Source: an uncultured Lachnospiraceae bacterium (lineage in GTDB: Bacteria > Bacillota > Clostridia > Lachnospirales > Lachnospiraceae). From it: 42,263 bases of DNA. Made by a program: the position numbers and the translations under genes. Within the stretch, counting starts at the first letter, position 1. The number at the start of each line of letters is the position of its first letter. The notes under the pieces are model-generated. The model saw only the letters and a list, made by a program, of their open reading frames with translations. It was not told where the DNA came from and made no database searches. Shown here one piece after another: positions 7,473 through 18,891 of this stretch. The stretch spans positions 1 to 42,263 of the forward strand of contig CAMQTN010000018.1 in NCBI GenBank assembly GCA_947037115.1. The letters run 5' to 3'.

Positions 7473-8363
7473 TTGAACAGCAAAAAAAAGATGACGCTTA
7501 GCAAAAAGCATAATTTAACAGGGTGGGTATTCCTTTTTCCCGGCGCATTTCTGATTTTTATGATGAGTTTCGTGCCGATGATACAGGCGCTTCTGCTATC
7601 ATTTAAAACCGGTGTCGGCGCAGCGATGAAGTCCTGCGGCGTCACAAACTATGTTCGAATGTTTCAGGATGCGGTATTTGTCCAATCCATTAAAAATACA
7701 TTTTTCTATCTGATTATTCAGGTGCCGATTATGCTGATCTTTGCGCTGATTCTGGCTTCTATTCTGAATAACAAAAATTTAAGATTCAAGGGTCTTTTCC
7801 GGACGATGATCTTTTTGCCCTGTGCGACTTCGCTGGTGGCATACGCGGTTATCTTCCGTTCCCTGTTTGCCAACAATGGCCTGATCAATCTGGTGCTGGT
7901 AAACCTTGGCATTCTGGATCAGCCCTATTCGTTCCTGACCCATATGTGGAGCGCAAGAATCGTCATTATCATCGCATTGCTGTGGCGGTGGACGGGATAT
8001 AACATGGTGTTTTATCTTTCCGGGTTGCAGAACATTGAGTATTCTGTGTATGAAGCGGCAAAAATTGACGGCGCTTCGGCAGCACAGACTTTCTTTAAGA
8101 TCACGGTGCCGCTCTTAAAGCCCACAATTCTGTTGACGGCGATCATGTCCACGAACGGTACGCTGCAGCTCTTTGATGAGTCTGTAAACCTGACGGACGG
8201 AGGCCCTGCCAACGCATCCATTACCATGTCGCATTACATATATAATATGTCGTTTAAATACGTACCGAACTTCGGTTATGCGGCGGCGATGTCCTTCTTA
8301 ATTTTGATTCTGGTTGCCGTTCTGGCATTCCTGCAGATGAAAGTAGGTGATAAGCGTGATTAA
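7473..8363 (+). CDS. Sugar ABC transporter permease (MalF/UgpA-like)
   Basis: CUT1 permease of 296 residues with six predicted helices. The EAA loop that docks the ATPase is clear: EYSVYEAAKIDGASAAQTFF, then KITVPLLKPT. The start is TTG at 7473, supported by GGAGGG at 7461-7466 with proper spacing; no ATG fits. Its 3' end overlaps the start of the second permease by 8 bases, indicating translational coupling. No ATP-binding gene lies in the locus, so a shared MsmK-type ATPase encoded elsewhere is expected, as known for gut Firmicutes CUT1 systems. Confidence 0.92.
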   Translation: MNSKKKMTLSKKHNLTGWVFLFPGAFLIFMMSFVPMIQALLLSFKTGVGAAMKSCGVTNYVRMFQDAVFVQSIKNTFFYLIIQVPIMLIFALILASILNNKNLRFKGLFRTMIFLPCATSLVAYAVIFRSLFANNGLINLVLVNLGILDQPYSFLTHMWSARIVIIIALLWRWTGYNMVFYLSGLQNIEYSVYEAAKIDGASAAQTFFKITVPLLKPTILLTAIMSTNGTLQLFDESVNLTDGGPANASITMSHYIYNMSFKYVPNFGYAAAMSFLILILVAVLAFLQMKVGDKRD

Positions 8364-9162
8364 GGCCAAAAGATTTTTGATGTATCTGTTTTTATGTATC
8401 GTTTCCTTTATCTCGGTGTTCCCGCTTTACTGGATGGTAAGTGCGGCGACGAATAAAAGTGCCGATGTCGTGAGTGGACGGCTGGTTCCGGGAACCAATT
8501 TCCTGGAGAACTGGAGAAACCTGATGGCGAATCAGAACGTAGGGGGAGCATTTGTTAACTCCTTCAAATATGCGGCGATTCTGACCATTATATCCCTTGT
8601 GGTAAGCTCTCTGGCGGGTTATGGTTTTGAAATTTACCATGATAAGGCAAAGGATACGGTTATGAGCATTATCCTTTTAGCCATGATGGTGCCTTTTGTT
8701 GCTACAATGATCCCGTTGTTCCGCATGTTTTCCTCAGCCGGCTGGCTTAACACGACGATTGGATTTATCCTCCCGTCAATATCCACGCCGTTTTTGATCA
8801 TGATGTTCAGGCAGAGTGCGAGATCTTTCCCTCACGATATCATGGAGGCGGCCAGAATTGACGGCCTGTCCGAGATCCGTATTTTCTTCCAGATGTTCAT
8901 ACCGACCATGCGTTCCACTTACGCGGCGGCTATGACCATTACCTTCATGAATGCATGGAACAACTATCTGTGGCCGAAGGTAATCATGACGGACGCAGAC
9001 AGTCAGACGATGCCCATGGTGGTGGCAAACCTGACCCAGGGCTATGTGACAGATTATGGTATGCTGATGCTGGCCGTCCTGATCTGTACCCTGCCTACTG
9101 CGATTGTATTCTTCTGCTTACAGAATGCGTTCGCTGAAGGTATCACGGGAGCAGTCAAGTAA
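8356..9162 (+). CDS. Sugar ABC transporter permease (MalG/UgpE-like)
   Basis: Second CUT1 permease, 268 residues, six predicted helices, with EAA loop PHDIMEAARIDGLSEIRIFF followed by QMFIPTMRST. It pairs with the preceding permease to form the membrane channel. GTG at 8356 is preferred over GTG at 8347: AGGTG at 8345-8349 is the ribosome binding site, 6 bases before the chosen start. It overlaps the previous stop (TAA 8361-8363). Confidence 0.92.
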   Translation: MIKAKRFLMYLFLCIVSFISVFPLYWMVSAATNKSADVVSGRLVPGTNFLENWRNLMANQNVGGAFVNSFKYAAILTIISLVVSSLAGYGFEIYHDKAKDTVMSIILLAMMVPFVATMIPLFRMFSSAGWLNTTIGFILPSISTPFLIMMFRQSARSFPHDIMEAARIDGLSEIRIFFQMFIPTMRSTYAAAMTITFMNAWNNYLWPKVIMTDADSQTMPMVVANLTQGYVTDYGMLMLAVLICTLPTAIVFFCLQNAFAEGITGAVK

Positions 9163-9234
9163 TGCGAGCCAGGCATTGAGCCGTGCAGATTTACGGTGAG
9201 ACAGACGGACGAAAGCCCGTATATGAGTAAAAAT

Positions 9235-9282
9235 AAGGTGTCAAAAACATCTGGAGATTTGGGGTGCTTTTGACACCTTTGT
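9235..9282 (+). terminator. Terminator after the permease genes
   Basis: AAGGTGTCAAAA (9235-9246) is exactly complementary to TTTTGACACCTT (9268-9279), with additional inner pairs and a short T-rich end. It separates the ABC genes from lacZ. Confidence 0.75.
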
Positions 9283-9287
9283 TATAA

Positions 9288-12416
<3,129 letters not shown>

Positions 12417-12432
12417 GAAGAGTGATATGTAA

Positions 12433-12471
12433 AAGGTGCAGGTTCTAAGATATTCTCGGAACCTGCACCTT
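12433..12471. terminator. Bidirectional terminator between lacZ and the convergent gene
   Basis: AAGGTGCAGGTTC (12433-12445) is perfectly complementary to GAACCTGCACCTT (12459-12471). An AAAA run on the left gives the minus-strand transcript a U-tract; the plus-strand side is only T-rich. Confidence 0.85.
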
Positions 12472-12473
12472 CA

Positions 12474-14177
12474 TTATTCGACGGTTTTCTCATCGTTAGG
12501 GCCATATTTCACGCCGGTCGGATGGAAGTTGTCCGGAGAAATTCCGTCCAGATTGATTTCATATTCGGTCAATATGTTCATGGCTTCTCCGGTAATCGAT
12601 GAACCGACTTGATCTACTTTATAATAATAACGTTTCTTTTTACGTTCCCCGTTCTCATCAAAAACAGAGACGCCGTAGGAGGCCGGAGCCGTATCAATTC
12701 CGGCAAGATCCAGAATCGTTGCGCCGAGATCGGACTGACTGGAAGGCGTGTGGTTCACCGTCAGCGGGCCGCGTGCACTGCGGGGTTTTACCAGAAAGAC
12801 AGGACTGTTAAAAGCCTCATAATAGTCCCCGTCACAGGTATTGACGCCGTGGTCAGCCGTGACAATAATGACAGAATTGTCATAAATATTCAGCGCTTTC
12901 ATTTCGTCCATATACCGAAGCGCGAGCCGCAGGGGACCTTTGACGGGTATCTCTTCAATCAGGCTGCTGTCTTCGGTCCGATGTCCCCATTCGTCAATGT
13001 TGCTTGGCAGATGCGCGCCATCAATATGAATAAATTTAAACTGTGGGCGGTCTGCATTGGCTGTCATTTCCTGTTGGTCCAGGCAGTCCACGAGCATAAG
13101 ATTACTTGTGGCATATATCTGGTGCTCGGAATCCAGATGCCTGCGCGCTTCAAATACATCAGGAGACAACCAGACGGAGGGCTTCACAATATCAGGAAAA
13201 TACTTGCACATTACAAGTTGGTATAATGAGACGGTAAAGGCTTTGCGATCAGAGATCACGCAATCTGCATCCACGTAGTTTATTGCATTTTTTCTGGCTC
13301 TGTTCGGAATCAGATTATACTGGGTATAAAAACTCATCCCGTAGCCGCTTTCTGCCAGCTCGTCCAGATAGAGCCTTTCTTCGGAGTCGATGCCGACCTG
13401 CGTGTACGGATTTCCCTGCTGTGCATAATTTCCTGAAAGCATGAAGGGAACTGCCCATGCGGTGAGGGGATAACATCCGGTGAAATTATCGAACCAGATA
13501 AAGCCGTCCAGCTGTTCCTCAAATTCCGGCACTTCCTCCAACGCCTGCCTGAAATAATTCACATCGTATGTGTCCAGAACGAATACCACCACATTGTCGC
13601 TGCCAGACAGGGACAGCAGATCTTTATTTGTCGGATATCCCTCTTCCGGCTGCTTTTCACTTTCCTGCAGACAGGGCACGATAAGGACAATGAGCGTGAC
13701 AAGCAGCATGGCAGTCATAAACAGGGAGACGCCGGATATTATTTTGGAGGCAGTTTCCTGTTTTTTCTTCCCGCCCCAAATGCATAGTGCCGTGATGATA
13801 CAGATGATAAAGATCCAGAGGAGAAGGTTCAGAATCATTCGACCCTTATATTGAGCCCAGTCGATGTTGCTGCCGGTTATCTCTCCGAGTTTTAAATTCA
13901 GAAAGTTACCCTGTACATAAATACAAATTCCAGTACCCAAAATAATTCCGGTATATACTCTCAGGAGGATTCCTTTGAAAAGAAGTCCCAGTATAGCGGC
14001 AGATATCATGGCAAATATGCCGCAGGCGAGAGGAATATACCAGAAATTTTTTAAGGTAAACCACAAATCCTGTGTGTTGAGGGCGTATAATTCAAAGGGT
14101 GCATAAATGCAGGAAACAAATCCTAAAAAGAGTATGGCGCAGAATAAAGCCTTTCTGTCTGCAATGCGTTGTTTCAT
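12474..14177 (-). CDS. Membrane-anchored sulfatase/LtaS-like phosphotransferase
   Basis: Alkaline-phosphatase superfamily enzyme, 567 residues. The N-terminus has about five transmembrane helices (about 10-170) and the extracytoplasmic catalytic domain follows (about 195-520). Metal and catalytic features are visible: FVLDTYD (Asp202), the putative nucleophile Thr239 in GCYPLTAWAVPFMLSG, HIDGAHLP (384-391) and TADHG (Asp442-His443). This layout matches phosphoglycerol or phosphoethanolamine transferases and LtaS-like enzymes that modify envelope polymers; a true sulfatase is unlikely because no Cys/Ser formylglycine motif is seen. The acceptor is unknown. The gene stands alone on the minus strand with a good promoter (14246-14275) and shares its terminator with lacZ. 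The Shine-Dalgarno (AAAGG, 12 bases away) is weak. Confidence 0.82.
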   Translation of the reverse strand: MKQRIADRKALFCAILFLGFVSCIYAPFELYALNTQDLWFTLKNFWYIPLACGIFAMISAAILGLLFKGILLRVYTGIILGTGICIYVQGNFLNLKLGEITGSNIDWAQYKGRMILNLLLWIFIICIITALCIWGGKKKQETASKIISGVSLFMTAMLLVTLIVLIVPCLQESEKQPEEGYPTNKDLLSLSGSDNVVVFVLDTYDVNYFRQALEEVPEFEEQLDGFIWFDNFTGCYPLTAWAVPFMLSGNYAQQGNPYTQVGIDSEERLYLDELAESGYGMSFYTQYNLIPNRARKNAINYVDADCVISDRKAFTVSLYQLVMCKYFPDIVKPSVWLSPDVFEARRHLDSEHQIYATSNLMLVDCLDQQEMTANADRPQFKFIHIDGAHLPSNIDEWGHRTEDSSLIEEIPVKGPLRLALRYMDEMKALNIYDNSVIIVTADHGVNTCDGDYYEAFNSPVFLVKPRSARGPLTVNHTPSSQSDLGATILDLAGIDTAPASYGVSVFDENGERKKKRYYYKVDQVGSSITGEAMNILTEYEINLDGISPDNFHPTGVKYGPNDEKTVE

Positions 14178-14233
14178 TCGTCGTATGACCTTTCTGTAAT
14201 TTTTTGTACTAAAACTAAGAAAACAGGAGCTAT

Positions 14234-14275
14234 TATAACGTTAACATTATACGATCACTGTGCAGATATAGTCAA
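14234..14275 (-). promoter_or_regulatory. Minus-strand promoter with overlapping palindrome
   Basis: On the minus strand: TTGACT (14275-14270), 18-base spacer, TATAAT (14251-14246). The -10 lies in the near-perfect palindrome TATAACGTTAACATTATA (14234-14251), which could be an operator. It would drive the membrane phosphotransferase gene. Confidence 0.65.
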
Positions 14276-14468
14276 TACTCAGGTTCGTAAGGAGGCGCCC
14301 ATGCATTCGGAATATAGCCTGAAAGCGGCTGGGAAGAGGAGGGCTGGCATCTCTTTCTTTTTAAAGTGATACAGAATGAGGCAGTGATATTTTGTGTAGA
14401 ATATGGTATAAAGAGAAGGTATAAAAAGGCATAAAAAATACGGGCCGGCGCCCGGAACGGAGGTAATG

Positions 14469-15902
14469 ATGCGTAAAACAAAGATAGTTTGTACGTTGGG
14501 GCCTTCCACGGATAACGAGGAGGTACTTCGGCAGATGATGGAGGAGGGCATGGATGTTGCGCGGTGCAATTTTTCCCATGGAACCTATGAGGATCATAAA
14601 AGGAGAATGGACACGGTGAAGAAGCTCCGAAAGGAAGTGGGCAGGCCGGTGGCGATTCTGCTGGATACCAGAGGGCCGGAGGTCCGGGTGAAGAATTTTA
14701 AGGAGGGGAAAGTTACTCTGGAGGAGGGGCAGCTTTTTACACTGACAGCCGATGAGGTGGAGGGCACAAAGGAAATTGTGAGCGTGACCTACAACAGACT
14801 CTATGAGGATCTGGAGGAAGGTATGCGGGTTCTGATCGACGACGGACTGATTGAGATGAAGGTTGAGAAGGTTGATAAGACGAACATTGTATGCCGCGTC
14901 GTAAACGGCGGCGCCGTTTCCAACCATAAAGGCGTCAACGTGCCTGATGTGGATCTTTCCATGCCCTATATCAGCGAGAAGGACAGGGAAGACATTCTCT
15001 TTGGCATTGCGCAGGACGTAGATTTTATCGCGGCCTCTTTTGTGCAGAAGAAAGAGGATATTTTACAGTTGAAAAAACTGCTGGAGAAAAACGGCGGCGA
15101 GGACATCAAGATTATTGCAAAGATTGAGAACGCGCAGGGGGTGGCGAATATCGACGATATCGTGGAGGTATCCGACGGCGTTATGGTGGCCAGAGGGGAC
15201 ATGGGCGTGGAGATTCCCTACGAGGACGTACCTGTGATACAGAAGGAGATCATCAAGAAAGTGTACCGGGCGGGCAAACAGGTTATCACGGCAACGCAGA
15301 TGCTGGAATCCATGATAAAAAATCCAAGGCCTACCAGAGCGGAGACCACCGACGTCGCCAACGCGGTCTATGACGGCACCAGCGCGATTATGCTTTCGGG
15401 GGAGACGGCGGCGGGCTCGTATCCTGTGGAGGCGGTAAAAACCATGGTAAGAATTGCGAAACGTACCGAACAGGATGTGGATTACCGCAAACGGTTTTTC
15501 CTCCTGGAAAGAGAAGCCAATCCGGACATCACGGATGCGATTTGTCATGCAACCTGTACGACAGCTCTTGATTTAAACGCGAAGGCCATTGTGACGGTCA
15601 CTAAGTCCGGCAGATCAGCGAGGATGATATCCCGCTACCGCCCCATGAGCGACATCATAAGCTGTGCCACAACCGAGAAGGTGTGCCGCCAGCTTGCCCT
15701 GTGCTGGGGTGTGACGCCGCTTCTGATCAAGGAGGAGAAAGACGCCTATGTGCTGTTTGACAAGGCCATTGCAGCGGCGCAGAAAAAGGGACTGTTGAAG
15801 GAGGGAGATCTGTCGGTTATCACTTCAGGAATACCGATCGGCATATCCGGCACAACGAACATGATTAAGGTACAGATTGCAGAGGAACAGGGCCGGAAAT
15901 GA
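14469..15902 (+). CDS. pyk: Pyruvate kinase
   Basis: Glycolytic enzyme converting phosphoenolpyruvate and ADP to pyruvate and ATP, cytoplasmic, 477 residues. Conserved blocks are all present: KTKIVCTLGPST, CNFSHG, LDTRGPEVR, the active-site IIAKIENAQG and RGDMGVEIP, and ATQMLESMI/NAVYDGTSAIMLSGETAAG, then the regulatory C domain. The extra C-terminal PEP-utiliser domain of Bacillus enzymes is absent. Two ATGs are adjacent (14466, 14469); 14469 is chosen because GGAGG at 14459-14463 is 5 bases from it and the protein then starts MRKTKIV, as usual. The 3' end overlaps the convergent phosphoesterase gene by 38 bases. Confidence 0.96.
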   Translation: MRKTKIVCTLGPSTDNEEVLRQMMEEGMDVARCNFSHGTYEDHKRRMDTVKKLRKEVGRPVAILLDTRGPEVRVKNFKEGKVTLEEGQLFTLTADEVEGTKEIVSVTYNRLYEDLEEGMRVLIDDGLIEMKVEKVDKTNIVCRVVNGGAVSNHKGVNVPDVDLSMPYISEKDREDILFGIAQDVDFIAASFVQKKEDILQLKKLLEKNGGEDIKIIAKIENAQGVANIDDIVEVSDGVMVARGDMGVEIPYEDVPVIQKEIIKKVYRAGKQVITATQMLESMIKNPRPTRAETTDVANAVYDGTSAIMLSGETAAGSYPVEAVKTMVRIAKRTEQDVDYRKRFFLLEREANPDITDAICHATCTTALDLNAKAIVTVTKSGRSARMISRYRPMSDIISCATTEKVCRQLALCWGVTPLLIKEEKDAYVLFDKAIAAAQKKGLLKEGDLSVITSGIPIGISGTTNMIKVQIAEEQGRK

Positions 15903-16716
15903 TTTCTCTGGCCACATAGAGCGTGCTGTCGGCTCTGGCGTTCATGCACCATTTGACCAGGGTCATGGAAAGACGCTCAATTTCGATGCATGTGATACAG
16001 CGGGGATGGACACAGCTTCCCGTATTATAGTAGCTGGCCGGCTCGGCGGGAAGGATGGGACGGTGTGTGTGCCCGGTAATCAGGATGCGCCGGTTTTCTT
16101 CGGCCCACCGGTTCAGACGCAGCTCGCACTGATTTTTAACATGGTAGTTTTTTGCGGCGCTGGTGGGATCCAGCACGCCCAGATTTTCCAGCGGGTTCCA
16201 GACGTAACGAACCAGAAAGCGGGAGAGGGGCCAGAGCGTGGAATTGAGCAGACTGGCCTGATGCCCGTGGGTCAGATAAAGGGAAATACGCGGCATGCCG
16301 TCCGGCGGTGTTCCGGTGGTCAGGATGATTCCCTCATGGAAGCAGAGGGGAGAAAGAAGAGGCTGCAGCCTCTTCTTTCTTTTGACAATGTCATGGTTAC
16401 CGTAGAGCAGATACAGACGATTTTCCATGTAGAATTGATTAAAAAACTGGAAAACGTCACTGTGAATGTCCATGATATTTTTCATACTTCTGTTTTCCCA
16501 GAGTTCATCCCCGTCACCCAGCTCAATATAGGTAAATCCCTGTCGGTAATAATGTTCCAGGGCGGCAAAATACAAATGCTGGTTTTTCAGAAAGTTATCG
16601 GAGGAATTGCCGATGCCTCTGTGACAGTCGCTCATGAGGACGTAGCGGGAGCGGTTTGAAAGAGGCAGCATCGGCGCGTTCAGAAAGGCGCGGTTGAGAC
16701 GCGCATGGGCACCCAT
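15865..16716 (-). CDS. Calcineurin-like metallophosphoesterase
   Basis: Cytoplasmic binuclear-metal phosphoesterase, 283 residues, with every family motif in order: SDCHRG, GDGDELWE, GNHD, THGH and TGHTHRP. The substrate is not evident; relatives include UDP-diacylglucosamine hydrolase (LpxH) and diverse nucleotide hydrolases, but LpxH is not expected in a Gram-positive. The ATG at 16716 starts 2 bases after the stop of the DUF4474 gene, so the two are a translationally coupled pair. Its 3' end runs 38 bases into the convergent pyruvate kinase gene with no terminator between, an arrangement that makes antisense overlap. Confidence 0.88.
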   Translation of the reverse strand: MGAHARLNRAFLNAPMLPLSNRSRYVLMSDCHRGIGNSSDNFLKNQHLYFAALEHYYRQGFTYIELGDGDELWENRSMKNIMDIHSDVFQFFNQFYMENRLYLLYGNHDIVKRKKRLQPLLSPLCFHEGIILTTGTPPDGMPRISLYLTHGHQASLLNSTLWPLSRFLVRYVWNPLENLGVLDPTSAAKNYHVKNQCELRLNRWAEENRRILITGHTHRPILPAEPASYYNTGSCVHPRCITCIEIERLSMTLVKWCMNARADSTLYVAREIISGPVPLQSVP

Positions 16717-16718
16717 AT

Positions 16719-17627
16719 TCAGCGCCCCTTATAGTGCTTCCTGTGGCAGCGCCTGTGGAAGCGGCGCAATCTGAGAAGCCGTCGGAAGGCAGCCGGAAGA
16801 TAAAAATACAGATACAGAATCCTGTCTTCTGGGCAGGTAAAGGGTCTGGTAACCCACAGATACAGTTTGCAGAACAGTTTGTTTTTCCACTGGGAGAAGC
16901 GGCGCCAGAAGCGTGTGATCAGATTGAATTTCTCTGCGGCGTTCTCACAGAAAACGAAGCAGACACTGAGACCGTTTACTGAAATCGAATGTTCCTGACA
17001 GCCGGCCTGTTCCAGTCCCGCCACGAAGGCAGAGAGCATTTCACGGTTTGGGAACCTGATACAGCATTCCATGGACAGATCGGAGGGTTTAGAAAAACAT
17101 CCCACCAGAAAGGCGGTAAGCCACCAGTGACGTTCGGCATTGCGGATACATTCGCAGTCGGGATTGCAAAGCTGGAAGGAGCAGTCAAGCATCTCTTCTT
17201 TCTCTGCACAGGAGAACAGTGTTTTTTTGTAATCCTCTTCCGGGATAATGGTATCTGCATGATAGACACCGATTTCCGCCCCGGTATTGATGCCATACTG
17301 GCCCTTCCAGAACTCAATCAGCCAGGTTCTTCCCCGGTAATCAAAATAGACCGGGAGGGCGTCAAAGACCATTTGAAAACGGGGCGCCATATAGTCGTAG
17401 AGCCAGGTGTATCCGGCCTGTTTCTGAGGTGCGTCCACTGTGGAGGAAAAGAAGCCGCAGTCACAGTGGAAACGGTAACCGAAAGGGTATACCAGCTCGT
17501 CTAAAAGAGTGCATTTGGTACAACAGTCCATGCCACATACTTTACAGATGATTTTTTTCCGCCGGCAGTGAAAAAGGATACAGCCGAGAAGAGCAATGAG
17601 AAGAAGAACAAAGAATAAATAATACAT
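16719..17627 (-). CDS. DUF4474 domain-containing membrane protein
   Basis: Protein of 302 residues. An N-terminal transmembrane helix (MYYLFFVLLLIALLGCILF) is followed by a Cys-rich stretch (CKVCGMDCCTKC, then HCDCGFF) that could bind a metal. The DUF4474 core follows, with its hallmark PVYFDYRGRTWLIEFWKG and QYGINTGAEIGVY. The C-terminus is very basic (RRLLRLRRFHRRCHRKHYKGR). The family is common in Clostridia and has no known function. It is coupled to the metallophosphoesterase downstream, suggesting a shared role at the membrane. AGGA lies 9 bases before the ATG. Confidence 0.82.
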   Translation of the reverse strand: MYYLFFVLLLIALLGCILFHCRRKKIICKVCGMDCCTKCTLLDELVYPFGYRFHCDCGFFSSTVDAPQKQAGYTWLYDYMAPRFQMVFDALPVYFDYRGRTWLIEFWKGQYGINTGAEIGVYHADTIIPEEDYKKTLFSCAEKEEMLDCSFQLCNPDCECIRNAERHWWLTAFLVGCFSKPSDLSMECCIRFPNREMLSAFVAGLEQAGCQEHSISVNGLSVCFVFCENAAEKFNLITRFWRRFSQWKNKLFCKLYLWVTRPFTCPEDRILYLYFYLPAAFRRLLRLRRFHRRCHRKHYKGR

Positions 17628-17740
17628 AACTTAATATCCTATGTGTTTTTACTCTACTTTATGTCAGCGGAAGAAAAATTGTTCGGCGGGGACAGGCTGT
17701 TTTGCCGCAATGTCTTTTTGGATGTCTGCATGGGCAGACT

Positions 17741-18703
17741 CTATGGAACCAGGAAGAGACACGCCGCAGGAACCGTCACAAGACTTAAGACGGTGGTCAG
17801 GATAATGCCCTGTGAGATGGATTCGGTTTCCATATCCATCTGTTTTGCGAGCATGAGGGGCATGTTGGCGGCGGGCACGGCAACCATCAGGAGCATGGTG
17901 TTCAGGATCAGCCTGCTGTCAACCAGCCTGCGCATCAGAAGGATACAGCCGATGGGCACGAGAATTTGGCGAAGCAGGGTGAAGAGATAGAGCTTCGGAT
18001 GGGAGAAAATCTCCTTCGGGGCTATCTGCGCCACGGAAACGCCCAGCACCAGCATGGATAAAAGCGTGGTAGCGCGTCCGGTGTAGGAGAGGGCGGAGGA
18101 TATAATGACGGGTACACGGAAATTGCCCAGATAAAAAATAATCGTAACTGCGGCGGAGATGGTACCGGCGTTGACCAGCTTTTGCAGGCGGCCAAAGGTA
18201 TGGTTGGTTTGGGGAATCGTATTGTCGTCCCCGGTCTGCCGGCCTGCGGCCCTTTGCAGCAGGGAAATGCCCAGCGTATAGACCAGGAGGTTGAAAAGCA
18301 GGTTAAAGATGGACACAAAAATCAGGGATTCGCTGCCCAGCACCGCGGAAGCCAGCGGGATACCGATGAACCCTACATTGCCAAAAACGGTAAGCATCTG
18401 ATAGGCATAGTGAAGATTTTTCGGCACGCGAAGAAGAATGGGAAGCAGAAAGCCCACGGCGATCAGGAGTGCAAAGACAGCCGCATAGGCGGCCAGGGCG
18501 ATGCCAAGTTCGCGCAGGGAAACTTTCGGCCCATCGTCCAGGGCGGAGCAGATTAAAAGAGCCGGATTGGTGACATTGATGATCAGGCTGGAAATCTGCT
18601 TGGAGCCTTCTTCCGACAACAGTCCGCGCCGGAAGAGAATTATGCCGATACCGATCAGGATGAAGATGATGACCATTTGCTGTAGTACAACCGTGATACT
18701 CAT
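17741..18703 (-). CDS. AEC family transporter (auxin efflux carrier fold)
   Basis: Integral membrane carrier of 320 residues with ten predicted helices. Family features are SLIINVTNPALLICSAL in the first unwound helix and FGNVGFIGIPLASAVLG in the fourth, and the typical VAVPAANMPLMLAKQMD toward the C-terminus. Members export or import organic acids such as malate or other small anions; the substrate is undetermined. The ATG at 18703 is chosen because AGAGGT lies 7 bases upstream; the reading frame extends to 18799 but that part has no transporter character. It is divergent from glpK and shares its upstream region. Confidence 0.85.
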   Translation of the reverse strand: MSITVVLQQMVIIFILIGIGIILFRRGLLSEEGSKQISSLIINVTNPALLICSALDDGPKVSLRELGIALAAYAAVFALLIAVGFLLPILLRVPKNLHYAYQMLTVFGNVGFIGIPLASAVLGSESLIFVSIFNLLFNLLVYTLGISLLQRAAGRQTGDDNTIPQTNHTFGRLQKLVNAGTISAAVTIIFYLGNFRVPVIISSALSYTGRATTLLSMLVLGVSVAQIAPKEIFSHPKLYLFTLLRQILVPIGCILLMRRLVDSRLILNTMLLMVAVPAANMPLMLAKQMDMETESISQGIILTTVLSLVTVPAACLFLVP

Positions 18704-18891
18704 ATCATTACCTCTTTTCAGGTTTGCATCTGTGAATTTTGCAAGAATTATCTTTATGATTGTAACACGTTTTGAAAAATATGGAAGAGTCTGATTCACG
18801 AGAAAAACAAATGCCTGCTTCGCAGTCGCTTGTTTTTCTTTTGCACTCGTTATATACTTATTTATTAGAGTTCATTTACAGGGAGAGAATT
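18704..18891. promoter_or_regulatory. AEC/glpK divergent control region with leader hairpin
   Basis: AGAAAAACAA (18801-18810) is exactly complementary to TTGTTTTTCT (18830-18839), with an inner CTGC/GCAG, and is followed by further T-rich sequence, so it resembles a terminator in the glpK leader. Upstream, TTGCAA at about 18738 with TGTAAC 16 bases on is a possible plus-strand promoter. Downstream of the hairpin, TTGCAC (about 18841) with an ATTAGA-type box is a second, weaker candidate. Confidence 0.4.

Noticed and set aside
7473..9162. Loss of the ABC ATPase as an anomaly
   Set aside because: CUT1 systems in Firmicutes commonly share one MsmK-type ATPase encoded elsewhere.
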